Below are positions 18,481-28,136 of a stretch of DNA of 64,000 nucleotides, piece by piece. Origin of the DNA: Verrucomicrobiota bacterium (GTDB lineage Bacteria > Verrucomicrobiota > Verrucomicrobiia > Methylacidiphilales > JBCCWR01); NCBI GenBank assembly GCA_039192515.1, contig JBCCXA010000007.1, positions 1-64,000 on the forward strand, read 5' to 3'. The first letter of the stretch is position 1, and each line of letters begins with the position of its first letter. The translations under genes were made by a program, and so were the position numbers. The notes beneath the pieces are model-generated. The model did no database searches, had not been told where the DNA came from, and worked only from the letters and a program-made list of their open reading frames with translations.

Positions 18481-19500
18481 CTAAAACAAGTAGGCCTTAA
18501 TGCCCTCGGCAAATGGCCTGGTAGTAATGCCGAGGTCCTCTTGGAGAGGTTGAGAGTCACCAAACTGGCTTTCTTCAAGCATGGTAAGCTGATCTTCACT
18601 CGGGATGAGCTTGGGCAGGGGGAATTCCAATTCAAGAAGCTTTTGATGTAAAAATGACAAACCTAAAGCTTGATAGATAAAGACTCCGATACGGCATAAT
18701 GGCATAGCAACAGGAATGACAATCGGGTAGTTCCCTGCCATTAAGTTGAGCAGTCCGATGAATGGTTGAGCAATAGGTGCACAATCTAGAAAGACAGGCT
18801 TCTTTCCCTTAGCCTTGGCTATCTGGCATAGCATCTCTTGAAATTCTAAACTAGGCCCAACAACATCATAGGTTTTAAGGTGTGCTTTTTCGCTGGCGAG
18901 TGCATTGAGAATACTACTAGCCACCTCCTCAACTGCTACAGGTTGGAATAGATTGGTGCCGTCGCCAAGACAAGGCATGGTTCCTTTGGCAGCAATGTTG
19001 AAAGGAAAATCCAGTAAGCTTGCAAATAAATTCGAGAAGCTATCATGTTTGCCATAGATGAGGGACGGTCGAAAAATCGTCCAAGGCAATGAACTTTTAC
19101 GAATCAATTCTTCAGCCTGCCATTTACTTTTGTGATAGTTTGATGCGGCATATTCTCTAGTGCCTATGGCGCTGACGTGTAAAAAGCGACTGACAGAGGC
19201 TTTCTTGGCGGCAGTTACCACATTACGGGTGCCTTGAACATGTATCTTCTCGAAGCTAGAATCTCTGATTTCAGCAATAATTCCTACAAGGTGGACAACT
19301 GCACGAACGTCTTGAAATGCTTTCTTTAAAGTGGTTGTTTCAAGGATATCACCTTGCACCACTTCAACTTGTTTGCTGCCGAGGATGCTTTGGGCCTTTT
19401 CAACATCTCTAGCTAATACCCGAACAGAGTGTCCAGCATCAACAAATTGCTTAACTACCTCTTGTCCGACAAAACCAGTTCCACCTGTTATTAAAATCAT
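18481..19500 (-). CDS. NDUFA9-like NAD(P)-binding SDR-family protein
   Basis: This 339-residue extended/atypical SDR carries the N-terminal loop ITGGTGFVGQEVV. VVHLVGIIAE, HVSAIGTREYAASNYHKSK and TIFRPSLIYG match the complex I NDUFA9 / nucleoside-diphosphate-sugar epimerase-like family. YHKSK supplies a YxxxK-like pair. The C-terminal third contains hydrophobic stretches (FIGLLNLMAG, VIPVAMPLCRIGVFIYQALG) that may contact membrane. The exact reaction is unknown; bacterial homologs are often annotated as complex I NDUFA9 subunit family protein. It is monocistronic as far as the sequence shows. Confidence 0.85.
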   Translation of the reverse strand: MILITGGTGFVGQEVVKQFVDAGHSVRVLARDVEKAQSILGSKQVEVVQGDILETTTLKKAFQDVRAVVHLVGIIAEIRDSSFEKIHVQGTRNVVTAAKKASVSRFLHVSAIGTREYAASNYHKSKWQAEELIRKSSLPWTIFRPSLIYGKHDSFSNLFASLLDFPFNIAAKGTMPCLGDGTNLFQPVAVEEVASSILNALASEKAHLKTYDVVGPSLEFQEMLCQIAKAKGKKPVFLDCAPIAQPFIGLLNLMAGNYPIVIPVAMPLCRIGVFIYQALGLSFLHQKLLELEFPLPKLIPSEDQLTMLEESQFGDSQPLQEDLGITTRPFAEGIKAYLF

Positions 19501-19619
19501 ATCGATTATAGACTACGTAACTTCTTTCTTGGTTTGCAACTTACAGAAAAGATTCTCAGAACACAACAGGCAATGCGAACTTTCTTAAAGCTGAATCATG
19601 CAACAGAGACTAAAGGATT

Positions 19620-19690
19620 TATGCAAGATCTTGGCCTCAACAAACAGGGAGTTTCCTAGAGGTATGACCTTTTTGAGACTCAACTCTCAC
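19620..19690 (+). repeat. R2 repeat fragment
   Basis: GCAAGATCTTGGCCTCAACA followed by TTTCCTAGAGGTATGACC matches the first block of the R2 copy at 8521-8680 (minus strand). Only the 5' block is recognisable. Confidence 0.4.
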
Positions 19691-19724
19691 CGCTAACTGA
19701 CTAGTTGCTCCGTGTGGATTTGAA

Positions 19725-20309
19725 TCATTTCTTGAGTGTAATAGAAGGCCTTAGATGGATAGGCTCCAGGATAAGTGACTTTTTTTCGGGGCCAAAGTTA
19801 CAATCGTGTCGAATTAGATCCCCTGCGCTCAGCGAAACGCTTTCTGGTATATTCGCGTCTTTTTCTGCGCTAATGGCTAGCGAACATTTACTCAAGTAAT
19901 CTTCTAAAAGCTTGGTATCGAGCACCTGAGTGGGCTCTATTAAGGCACCTTCTTTATAGGGCGTAAAAAAGTATTGGTGGCGTCGAGCATCGGCGAAAAC
20001 TCCCAGATAGGAGACATGTTTCATTTTCCAGGCTAGAGCATTCGAGCTCCTGACCCCTCTTATCGAAGCGTTCCAAACGGTGCTTAGACCTTGCGCGGTT
20101 GCCACTGCAACTCGAATGCCACTGAAGGAGCCTGGTCCCACTCCGACGATGATTTCCTCAACTTCTGTCAGTAGGTCTCTATGCTTCTGTAAGCTGGCTG
20201 CTAGGGCACTTGAGGCACGGTCTTTCAAAAAAAATTCAGTAATCGTGCCGTCTTTGCTTTGGGTCGCCCATGATGTAATCGAGGTGGAAGCATCTATTGC
20301 GAGCAGCAT
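19725..20309 (-). CDS. tsaB: tRNA threonylcarbamoyladenosine biosynthesis protein TsaB
   Basis: This 194-residue protein has the ASKHA N-terminus LLAIDASTSITSWA and the conserved VGVGPGSFSGIRVAVATAQG, which identify TsaB. TsaB partners TsaD and TsaE in making t6A at position 37 of ANN-decoding tRNAs. It starts 3 bp after the stop of the YgjP-like gene, so the two are probably translationally coupled. The length is slightly short for the family (about 220-240), with divergence in the C-terminal half. Confidence 0.93.
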   Translation of the reverse strand: MLLAIDASTSITSWATQSKDGTITEFFLKDRASSALAASLQKHRDLLTEVEEIIVGVGPGSFSGIRVAVATAQGLSTVWNASIRGVRSSNALAWKMKHVSYLGVFADARRHQYFFTPYKEGALIEPTQVLDTKLLEDYLSKCSLAISAEKDANIPESVSLSAGDLIRHDCNFGPEKKSLILEPIHLRPSITLKK

Positions 20310-20312
20310 GTC

Positions 20313-21059
20313 TTATAGGCCTAATCTGGCAGCGTTTAGACGAAGCCAAGATTCTAGCTCTTTATAATTAGGACAACTTCCGCTGACAAGTGCCCAAAAT
20401 CGATTCGAGTGGTTGAGCTCAAATAAATGCATGAGTTCATGAAGTATAACATAATCGCGGACATCTGGAGGAGCTTGTATCAGTCTCCAGTTCAGTGAAA
20501 TAGAGCCTTGTTCAGAGCAAGATCCCCAGCGCGAACTTTGATTCCGAACCGTCACGCGCTTTACGGAGAGGTCATGTTGCTTAGCCATTTGATGGGTGCG
20601 AACAATGAGCTCTTTCCTGGCGATTTCCCGCAAATGACTCTCAATGATAGGTCTTAGGTTGGGCGCAGTATTGGTAGGATAGATCTTTTCCCCTCCTAGA
20701 TAGATGACGGTTCCAACTGGCTCATGTTCTGTTCTAAGTGTTACTTCCTGGCCACGAAATAAAATAGTGGTTCCATCTTTCCAAATTTTTGGAGGGATCA
20801 GCTGGGCCTCTAGTCTTCGTAGTTGTCTTCTAATCCAGTTGTTTTTACTTTCAATAAACTCTGCTGCTTCGCTTTTATTTCCTCTTCGCGGAATGGTGAC
20901 AGATAGAGAGCGTTCGGTCCGAACATATAAAAGATAGTTCCTGGCGCGGGCATTTTTTTTATAGGTAACTGGTAGCCACTCGCCATCTATTAGATATTTA
21001 TCTTCAGGCCTACTAGGAGCCCTCTTGATGGGATTTAGAAATTTAAAAGCGAGTTGCAT
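20313..21059 (-). CDS. YgjP/SprT-like zinc metallopeptidase (DUF45)
   Basis: This protein is about 248 residues from ATG at 21059; a GTG at 21089 would add ten residues. The C-terminal half has SSRWGSCSEQGSISLNWRL and the zinc motif YVILHELMHLFELNHSNRFW, where HELMH and a downstream His form the metal site. Members of the family are named M48-family or YgjP-type metal-dependent hydrolases. It probably forms an operon with tsaB, which follows by 3 bp. The substrate is unknown. Confidence 0.88.
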   Translation of the reverse strand: MQLAFKFLNPIKRAPSRPEDKYLIDGEWLPVTYKKNARARNYLLYVRTERSLSVTIPRRGNKSEAAEFIESKNNWIRRQLRRLEAQLIPPKIWKDGTTILFRGQEVTLRTEHEPVGTVIYLGGEKIYPTNTAPNLRPIIESHLREIARKELIVRTHQMAKQHDLSVKRVTVRNQSSRWGSCSEQGSISLNWRLIQAPPDVRDYVILHELMHLFELNHSNRFWALVSGSCPNYKELESWLRLNAARLGL

Positions 21060-21149
21060 ATTTATTGGGTTAATCCTAGATCGCCGCACGCTTTTGTACA
21101 GCTTCTATTCTGCTCATGGCCCAAAAAGCCTCAAGAAGCATAGAGTCTT

Positions 21150-21260
21150 CTAAAGCTATCACCTTTTAAATACATCTTCGTCGACTCTCTTTTTCTTGTG
21201 ACTGAAGCTATGACGCATTTCATTCAACTTCTATGACATGATTGAGCTTTAATACCAATC
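21150..21260 (+). repeat. R2 dispersed repeat copy
   Basis: TACATCTTCGTCGACTCTCT, GTGACTGAAGC and CATTCAACTTCTATGACATG occur in the order seen in the R2 copies at 8521-8680 (reverse) and 50540-50780. The copy lies between the YgjP-like gene and the receiver-domain gene. Confidence 0.5.
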
Positions 21261-21432
21261 ATAGGTATGTTCAAAGCCGTCCCTTTTTAAGCGCCATAGG
21301 ACTATCTTAGATGGCGCGTCTGTCATCTAATTTGCGCGGCAAATCACCTCCAGATTCTTCTATAGGTGTCTGCCTAGGCATAGTATAAACTCGTCAACTA
21401 GCTTTGCAGTAGCAATCTCGAAGATTAGATCT

Positions 21433-21927
21433 CTAGTAACCTGGTTGTGTTTGCGTGGGTATAGGGTATTCGCGTTTTTTCTTGGATTCTATGAGGAATT
21501 TCTCGTATTGCGCAGTGTCAACAAGCGCATGAGTCATTTGTTGTACAATAGCTTGAGCAGTCAATCTTGCCGTATCCTCTCCCAACTCTTGAGCTAGAAA
21601 TAGATCAGCCCCGGCTTGGGAGGCTTCAAACTCTACTAGTGGATCAGGCGCAGAACTACTCACGACGAGGGTCCCATGCGGGTTTTTGGCTTTCAATAGG
21701 CTAATGAGCTGTATCCCATCAAAACTCGGATAATGCGAATCGATAATCATAAGATCACAGTCATGAAGATCCATCCCTACTAATGAGCAGGGGTCTGAAT
21801 AGATGGATATAGATAGCATTCCCATGAGCTGCCTATTTAATTCCTTTTCTAATACACTCGCGTATATTTCATTGTTTAGGACAATGATGCCTTTCATGAC
21901 TCTGGTTTGTAATTTCGTCGTTTCCAT
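21433..21927 (-). CDS. Atypical response-regulator receiver-domain protein
   Basis: A CheY-like fold of 164 residues is predicted from ATG 21927, chosen because AAGGAG precedes it at the right distance; an upstream GTG at 21957 lacks this. DLMIIDSHYPSFDGIQL supplies the likely phospho-acceptor Asp, and TLVVSSSAP fits the beta-4 Ser/Thr position. The usual beta-5 Lys is absent (GADLFLAQE in place of GxxxxLxKP), and there is no output domain. It may be a pseudo-receiver or a single-domain relay. No kinase is adjacent. Confidence 0.65.
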   Translation of the reverse strand: METTKLQTRVMKGIIVLNNEIYASVLEKELNRQLMGMLSISIYSDPCSLVGMDLHDCDLMIIDSHYPSFDGIQLISLLKAKNPHGTLVVSSSAPDPLVEFEASQAGADLFLAQELGEDTARLTAQAIVQQMTHALVDTAQYEKFLIESKKKREYPIPTQTQPGY

Positions 21928-22074
21928 ATAATCTCCTTGGGATATAATCCCGAGCACAATAGCTAGATTTTTTAAACATTTGTTCGATTCATTCGTTTTT
22001 CAAGAACTAGAGCTATTGCAATAGTATAGTATTCGACATAGTGAATCTTTTGTTTATAGAAATTATCAATTATT

Positions 22075-23151
22075 ATGAAAAAAGTTGCAATTCTTAGTGG
22101 CGACGGCATTGGTCCAGAAGTGATGAAGGCTGCCTTGGCGGTTCTAGATGTAGTAGAAGAAAAATATCAGTTTAAGTGTGAGAGAGTAGAGGCGTTGGTT
22201 GGCGGGATTGCCATAGACGAAAAGGGGTCCGCTCTCCCAGAAGAGACAGTCAATATCTGTCGAGATAGCGACGGAATTCTTTTTGGCTCGGTAGGCGGTC
22301 CAAAATGGGAATCTCTACCCCCATCTGAGCAGCCGGAGAGGGCTGCGCTGCTGCCGCTGAGAAAGATTTTTGGACTTTATGCAAATTTGAGGCCAGCCGT
22401 TTGCTATGCCGAGCTAGTAGAAGCTTCCCCCATCAAGACCAAGCTCATACCCAATGGGTTTGATGTCTTAGTTGTCAGGGAACTGACTGGTGGTATCTAT
22501 TTTGGCCAGCCAAAGATGACTGAGCAAATCGATGGCGGGGAAAGGGCGGTGGATACACTCGTCTATACGACTCAGGAAATCGAGCGTGTGACACATATGG
22601 CTTTTAAGGCAGCGCAAAGCCGCCAGAAAAAGGTAACTCTAGTAGATAAAGCGAATGTTCTAGAAAGTTCTATTCTTTGGAGAAAAACCGTAACCGAAAT
22701 GGCGAAGCACTATTCTGAGGTCGAGCTTGATTATATCTATGTAGATAATGCAGCGATGCAGGTGCTAAGAAATCCTGGTCAGTTTGATGTGATGCTCTGT
22801 GAAAATATGTTTGGAGATATCATTAGCGATGAGATTGCAGCAGCTACAGGATCGCTTGGTCTGCTGCCCAGTGCCTCTCTTGCCGATGGTGCATTTGGCT
22901 TATATGAACCGAGTGGCGGCTCAGCTCCAGACATTGCGGGACAGGGTATTGCGAATCCTATAGCACAAATTCTTAGCTTGGCATTATTGCTAGAGTATAG
23001 CCTCGATGAAGTTGAGGCAGCAAAAAGTATTCAGAAGGCGGTTAAGCAAGTGATTGCTGACGGTTTCAGAACAGCAGAAATATTCACCGAAGGGATGACT
23101 AAGGTAGGCACGGCTCAGATGGGGCAAGAAATAGCCTCCAGAATAAACTAG
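22075..23151 (+). CDS. leuB: 3-isopropylmalate dehydrogenase
   Basis: This 358-residue protein matches LeuB over its full length. It carries out oxidative decarboxylation of 3-isopropylmalate in leucine biosynthesis, using NAD+ and Mg2+/Mn2+. The N-terminus is VAILSGDGIGPEVMK. LLPLRKIFGLYANLRP and VVRELTGGIYFG bind substrate. ENMFGDIISDE and GLLPSASL carry the metal-site aspartates, and EPSGGSAPDIAGQGIANP is the NAD-binding signature. No other leucine genes are adjacent. The stop codon lies inside a 20-bp palindrome. Confidence 0.97.
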   Translation: MKKVAILSGDGIGPEVMKAALAVLDVVEEKYQFKCERVEALVGGIAIDEKGSALPEETVNICRDSDGILFGSVGGPKWESLPPSEQPERAALLPLRKIFGLYANLRPAVCYAELVEASPIKTKLIPNGFDVLVVRELTGGIYFGQPKMTEQIDGGERAVDTLVYTTQEIERVTHMAFKAAQSRQKKVTLVDKANVLESSILWRKTVTEMAKHYSEVELDYIYVDNAAMQVLRNPGQFDVMLCENMFGDIISDEIAAATGSLGLLPSASLADGAFGLYEPSGGSAPDIAGQGIANPIAQILSLALLLEYSLDEVEAAKSIQKAVKQVIADGFRTAEIFTEGMTKVGTAQMGQEIASRIN

Positions 23152-23167
23152 CGATAATTATCGCTAG
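23148..23167. terminator. Perfect 20-bp palindrome at leuB stop codon
   Basis: CTAGCGATAATTATCGCTAG is a perfect palindrome spanning the leuB TAG. It can form a hairpin in either direction. There is no T-run after it, so an intrinsic terminator is possible but not typical; a protein-binding site is an alternative. Confidence 0.4.
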
Positions 23168-23266
23168 GGAATCAGACGCAATTTAAGTGCAATAGTTGAC
23201 TCAATCTGCAAGGATTAAGGTGTGAATAAGAGGTGACCTCTTAACCTTAGGGTAGATATCACTGTC

Positions 23267-23746
23267 ATGAGAAAAAGATTGCTGGTAGGAGTGGGAATTA
23301 CCCTGGTTCTTATTGTTTCGCTGCTATTCCTGAAGTCCTTGGGGTCCGTTCAAGTTATAAAAATGAATAAGATAACAACAGGTAGCCGAATTAGCTCGGT
23401 ATCTGGTAGGGCTGCGGATATCTCCGAGCAGAGTCTTTCCAATTTCGTCCATCACAGCTAAAAGCGCCGTGAGGTGCCACCTGAATTTTTGGAAGATATG
23501 AAGCGATTGGAAGTAAGTATGGAGCGATCCATCAAGAATCTTCAACTGATCGATCGCCCCGATGGGGGCAAGAGACTCTCACTTAACGGCGCATTTCAAT
23601 TTGTTTCCGCGGCCAGAAGAATGCCTGATGGGTCTATAAAAGTTGGCTGCTTTGAGCACTACGACAAATTAGAAAGATTTCTTCTGGATGACCCCGCAGT
23701 GTCTCAAAAAAATAAACAGCAGAATCAACCAGAGTATGAAAAATAA
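23267..23746 (+). pseudogene. Broken copy of membrane-anchored small protein gene
   Basis: The frame encodes a 159-codon product interrupted by TAA at 23459-23461. The N-terminal half starts MRKRLLVGVGITLVLIVSLL (membrane anchor) and ends NFVHHS. The same frame continues as KRREVPPEFLEDMKRL and SLNGAFQFVSAARRMPDG to 23746. The intact paralog at 25802-26254 has an Arg codon where the stop lies. No other lesion is seen, so this may be a recent break. Its end overlaps the start of the broken metallopeptidase copy, as in an operon. Confidence 0.8.
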
Positions 23747-25543
23747 GCTTCAATGTGCTAAGATTTTGGCCTTAGCTGCGGGTGTTACTATCTCTTCTAT
23801 CACCTACGGTGCCACCTTTAGTTTTACCTATCTTGACGCTGCAGGTTTTGGATTTAATGACGCAACTCCGGTTTCTCCAATTGGAGGTAATAATGGAACA
23901 ACCTTGGGGGAGCAGCGCAGGAACTTATTGGAAGAGGCTGGGAATACTTGGGGTGTGTTTCTGGATAGTAATATAGAGATTAAAGTCCAAGCTTGATTTT
24001 TGTCTCAAAGTTGTACTGCTTTTTCGGGAGTGCTTGCCAGTGCAGGCCCAATTTTTATTGATAGAGACTTTCTCAATGCTCCTCAGAGTAATACTTGGTA
24101 TGTTTCATCCCAAGCCAATGCCTTGTCCAACTCGGATATTTTTCCTAGCGCTAATGATCTAGCTGTAAATGTTAACAATAATATTGATGCAGACCCTGTT
24201 TGCTTAGGAGGTGCGGGCTTTTACTACGGGTTTGATCATGATTCGGGTTCACAAGTGGATTTGCTGAATGTCTTGTTACATGAATTAGGTCATGGGCTGG
24301 GCTTTTTATCTCTTGTTAACGATGCGGGTGACTTTTCCTTTCCAGATAATACACCGGATACTTTTTCTAGAAATATGTTTGATCTAACAACTGATAAGAA
24401 CTGGGCAGATATGTCCAATGCTGAGCGTCAAGCTTCATCGACCAATGATCCGGAGTTGGTATGGACAGGAGAGTACTCCAAAGCCGGTAGTCGTGCTATT
24501 TTGAAATCTGATACGGTTGTCAATGTCCTTGAGCCGCTAGATATAGCGGGCAGTTATAGCACTGGTTTGGCTGGGTTTGGCCCACCATTGCCGCCCGGTG
24601 GACTTGTGGGTGAGGTCGTTTTAGTAGATGACGGGGTTGGAGTAACATCTGATGGTTGCGAGCCTGCCTATCTAAACGCAAATGACCTAGTTGGAAGAAT
24701 TGCCTTAATTGATAGAGGAAGTTGCTTCTTTACGGAGAAGGTGAAGAATGCTCAAGATGCCGGTGCCATAGCTGTGCTTATTGCTAACAATACTAGCTCG
24801 CCTGCGTTGATTACCATGTCAGGTAGTGATCCTGCTATTAGCATTCCTTCCGTTTAATTTCCTTAAGCGATGGCAATTCCCTTAAGACAGGTTTACCGAA
24901 TCTTCTTGTTGAGTTAACACAAGACGCCGACCTTATAGGAACCAACGAGACTTTGGTTCGTCTATATGCCCCGAACCCCTTCCAGTTAGGCTCAAGGCTT
25001 TCACATTGGAGTGAGGATACATTTCCTGATCTACTAATGGAGCCTTCCATATCACAAAATTTGCGCCAAGATCTAGACCTAACACTCACAGCATTCAAGG
25101 ATATTGGCTGGCAGCTGAATGAAATTCCCTTCCCCCACCAATCTTATACAACTTTTGTAAACGAGTCTTTTCCGTCAGGTGCTAGTCTTACCTCGCCTGC
25201 CGATAACCCAGATGGCGATGATAAAACGAATCTAGAGGAATATACTTATGGATCTAATCCCTTGGTGGCTGACTCATCAGACAATGCCATTTCTTTAAGC
25301 GTATTGGCTTCGAATTCCGGTCTCCTTACGTATAAGCGTAATCGATTAGCAACGGATATAGACTTTTCTCTAGGAATATCCTCCGATCTTGCATCATTTG
25401 TGGAAGCAATCTCTGGCACAGATTTCTTGCAGACCCATGTTCAACAACTTAGTAATTCTGTGGAAGAACTAACAGTAGAGGTTAATCTTTCAGCACCCCA
25501 GTCTTTCTATGAAATAGGTCTCGAGCTTGATCCAACTCCCTAG
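23736..25543 (+). pseudogene. Broken copy of PA-domain zinc metallopeptidase gene
   Basis: Compared with the intact paralog (26266-28074), this copy has an in-frame TGA at 23994-23996 (a Gln codon in the paralog) and a frameshift with stops around 24855-24865, after ISIPSV. The fragments otherwise retain the signal peptide, LLNVLLHELGHGLGFLSL, the PA-like segment LVGRIALIDRGSCFF and the C-terminal NPDGDDKTNLEEYTYGSNP. The last ~430 bp are about 97% identical to the intact copy, while the rest has diverged to roughly two thirds identity by eye. Confidence 0.85.
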
Positions 25544-25801
25544 TGGCTGCTCACATTCTAAACTTCGTTTTACTTCTCTAGTTATATATTTGACGGAGCC
25601 TGAGTAGGCAAAATTCTTAAATGCATTAAATAACTAATTACTAATATTTTAAAAGTAGCGTAGATGTTATTATGCAGATAATAAATAATATCTAATGCTT
25701 TAGAGCAAAAAATATAAAAAAGAAGTGCGGTTATCTTAGTTCTTTGTTAATAATAAGTTATTGTAAAGCTTTAGTTATAATGTGTTGAAGCCATTGTTAT
25801 A

Positions 25802-26254
25802 ATGAAAAAAAGATTTTTTGCTGGAATTTTGGTCTTGTTATCGGTTTTCCTGTTGTGCTTTGTGTTAAAGTCTATGCGCTCTTCTGAAGTTTCTGAGGAT
25901 CAAGAGAAATCTAGTTCAAATGAAGTGAATTTAGTCTTTGGTGAAATGGGCAGAGCCATCTCTCGACAGAAAGCAACGTCAATCAATCATAGTCGTAAAC
26001 GGCGAGAAATATCCCCAAAGTTCTTAGAGGAGGTAGAAAAAATGAAAAGCCGGATGAAAAGAAATATTAGTAATCCTAAAATTATCAAGCGTCGGGATGG
26101 AGGGGAAGGACTTTTGCTAAATGGGGCTTATCAATCTGTTTCAGCTGCTAAAGTTATGCCGGATGGGAAGGTGGTGGTGGAATGCTTTGAGCATTATGGG
26201 TCTCTTAGAGAGTTTCTTGTTAAGGGTGCTTCTGCCAGCACAGGAGATAAATAA
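25802..26254 (+). CDS. Membrane-anchored small protein of unknown function
   Basis: This 150-residue protein has an N-terminal membrane segment (residues about 5-23, FFAGILVLLSVFLLCFVL), a polar basic middle region and a conserved C-terminal block (LLLNGAYQSVSAAKVMPDGK, CFEHYGSLREFL). I do not recognise the family. It starts a two-gene unit with the metallopeptidase 11 bp downstream, and the same pair occurs as a broken copy at 23267-25543. The retained pairing suggests a dedicated partner such as an anchor, chaperone or inhibitor. That role is inference. Confidence 0.75.
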   Translation: MKKRFFAGILVLLSVFLLCFVLKSMRSSEVSEDQEKSSSNEVNLVFGEMGRAISRQKATSINHSRKRREISPKFLEEVEKMKSRMKRNISNPKIIKRRDGGEGLLLNGAYQSVSAAKVMPDGKVVVECFEHYGSLREFLVKGASASTGDK

Positions 26255-26265
26255 TTAAACCTAAC

Positions 26266-28074
26266 TTGAAAATGAAAAAGAAATACATGCAAGCTGCTAT
26301 AACTGGCTTTTCTTTGATCCTGATTGGTCATTCATGCTTTGGCGCCAGCTTTAGTTTTACTTACCTCGACGCCCCTGGTTTTGGGTTTAACGACACCACT
26401 CCTGTTTCTCCAATTGGAGGTAATAATGGAATAACCTTAGGGGAGCAACGCAGAAACTTATTAGAAGAAGCTGCTAATCGGTGGGCGCTCTTTCTTCAAA
26501 GTGATATTGAGATTGAAGTGGAAGCTCAATTTGAAGCGCTGCCCTGTACGGCTATTAGCGGGGCACTAGCGAGTGCTGGCCCAGTAGCAGTAGAGAAGGA
26601 CTTCCCTAACGCTCCAATCAATGACACATGGTATGTTTCATCTTTAGCTAATGCCCTGTCAGGTGCGGATCAGTTCCCTTCCGAAAATGACATAATAGTC
26701 AATGTAAATATAAATGTGGATGCTGATCCAGCTTGCTTGCTCAGCCTAGGATTTTATTACGGACTTGATAATGAGCCCGGTCTGCAGATTGACTTATTTA
26801 ATGTTTTATTACATGAGCTGGGTCATGGTTTGGGGTTTCTGACGCTGGTGGATAACGATACGTTTAATTTCCTAGAAGGCACTCCTGACGCTTTTGCCAG
26901 AAATATGTTTGATCTTGAAACTGATAAAAGCTGGGTAGATATGACCGCACTGGAGCGAAGTGTTTCGGCAACCAACGATCCTAACCTTGTCTGGACGGGC
27001 GAGTTCTCTAAGGCGGGTAGTCGTTCCATAATTAAATCGCAACCCATTTTAAAAATTCTTACGCCAAGCAATATTGCAGGTAGTTATGATACAAGATTAG
27101 CGGAGTTTGGGCCGCCATTTCCACCTGGGGGTCTAGAGGGAGAAGTGGTTTTAGTTAATGATGGGGTAGGAGTTTTATCAGATGGCTGTGAGGCACCCTT
27201 TGTGAATGCGAATGAATTGGTGGGTAGAATTGCTCTGATAGATTGGGCTACATGTTTATCTCTTGATAAAGTGAAGAACGCCCAAGATGCAGGTGCCATA
27301 GCAGTTATAGTTGCTAATACGGTGAGCAATCCTTTATTAAGAACGATGCTAGGTATTGACCCTGAAATAACAATTCCGTCCGCCTTTGTTTCTTTGGATG
27401 ATGGCAATACCCTGAAAGCAAATTTATCTCATTTATTTGTAAGGATCTCTGAAACTCCGGATCGCATAGGTACCAATGAAAGTCTAGTCCGCTTGCATGC
27501 ACCAAGTTCATTCCAGGCCGGTTCGAGCATTTCGCATTGGAGCACGAACATTTTCCCTAATTTATTAATGGAAGCCGCACTTCCTCTGAATCTCCGTCCA
27601 GACTTGGATCTAACACTTACTGCTTTCAAAGAAATAGGCTGGCCGCTGAATGAAATTCCCTTCCCTCATCAATCTTATACAACTTTTGTAAACGAGTCTT
27701 TTCCATCAGGTGCTAGTCTTACCTCGCCTGCCGATAACCCAGATGGCGATGATAAAACGAATCTAGAGGAATATGCCTATGGATCTAATCCCTTGGTGGC
27801 TGACTCATCAGACAATGCCATTTCTTTAAGCGTATTGGCTTCGAATTCCGGTCTCCTTACCTATGAGCGTAATCGATTAGCAACCGATATAGACTTTTCT
27901 CTAGGAATATCCTCCGATCTTGCATCATTTGTGGAAGCAATCTCTGGCACAGATTTCTTGCAGACCAATGTTCAACAACTTAGTAATTCTGTGGAAGAAC
28001 TAACAGTAGAGGTTGATCTTTCAGCACCCCAATCTTTTTATGAAATAGGTCTCGAGCTTGATCCAGCTCCCTAG
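26266..28074 (+). CDS. Secreted zinc metallopeptidase with PA-like insert
   Basis: This 602-residue protein begins at ATG 26266 or 26272 with a signal peptide ending near SCFGA. The catalytic motif is LFNVLLHELGHGLGFLTLVD near residue 185-200: HExxH is present, but the metzincin third His is replaced by Thr. ELVGRIALIDWATCLSLDKV and KNAQDAGAIAVIVAN form a protease-associated (PA) domain. The C-terminus carries NPDGDDKTNLEEYAYGSNP and then LTYERNRLATDIDFSLGISS, resembling the verrucomicrobial C-terminal domain of the 1554-residue protein. Likely an exported protease; the substrate is unknown. It is paired with the anchored protein upstream. Confidence 0.85.
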   Translation: MKMKKKYMQAAITGFSLILIGHSCFGASFSFTYLDAPGFGFNDTTPVSPIGGNNGITLGEQRRNLLEEAANRWALFLQSDIEIEVEAQFEALPCTAISGALASAGPVAVEKDFPNAPINDTWYVSSLANALSGADQFPSENDIIVNVNINVDADPACLLSLGFYYGLDNEPGLQIDLFNVLLHELGHGLGFLTLVDNDTFNFLEGTPDAFARNMFDLETDKSWVDMTALERSVSATNDPNLVWTGEFSKAGSRSIIKSQPILKILTPSNIAGSYDTRLAEFGPPFPPGGLEGEVVLVNDGVGVLSDGCEAPFVNANELVGRIALIDWATCLSLDKVKNAQDAGAIAVIVANTVSNPLLRTMLGIDPEITIPSAFVSLDDGNTLKANLSHLFVRISETPDRIGTNESLVRLHAPSSFQAGSSISHWSTNIFPNLLMEAALPLNLRPDLDLTLTAFKEIGWPLNEIPFPHQSYTTFVNESFPSGASLTSPADNPDGDDKTNLEEYAYGSNPLVADSSDNAISLSVLASNSGLLTYERNRLATDIDFSLGISSDLASFVEAISGTDFLQTNVQQLSNSVEELTVEVDLSAPQSFYEIGLELDPAP

Positions 28075-28136
28075 CGACAGCTCTCATATCAAACTTGGTT
28101 TTGCTTCTCTAGCTATATATTTGACGGAGCCTGGGT

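Noticed and set aside
26266-28074. Metzincin assignment of the PA-domain metallopeptidase
   Set aside because: The motif is HELGHGLGFLT, lacking the third His of HExxHxxGxxH, so only a general zincin-type HExxH peptidase is claimed.
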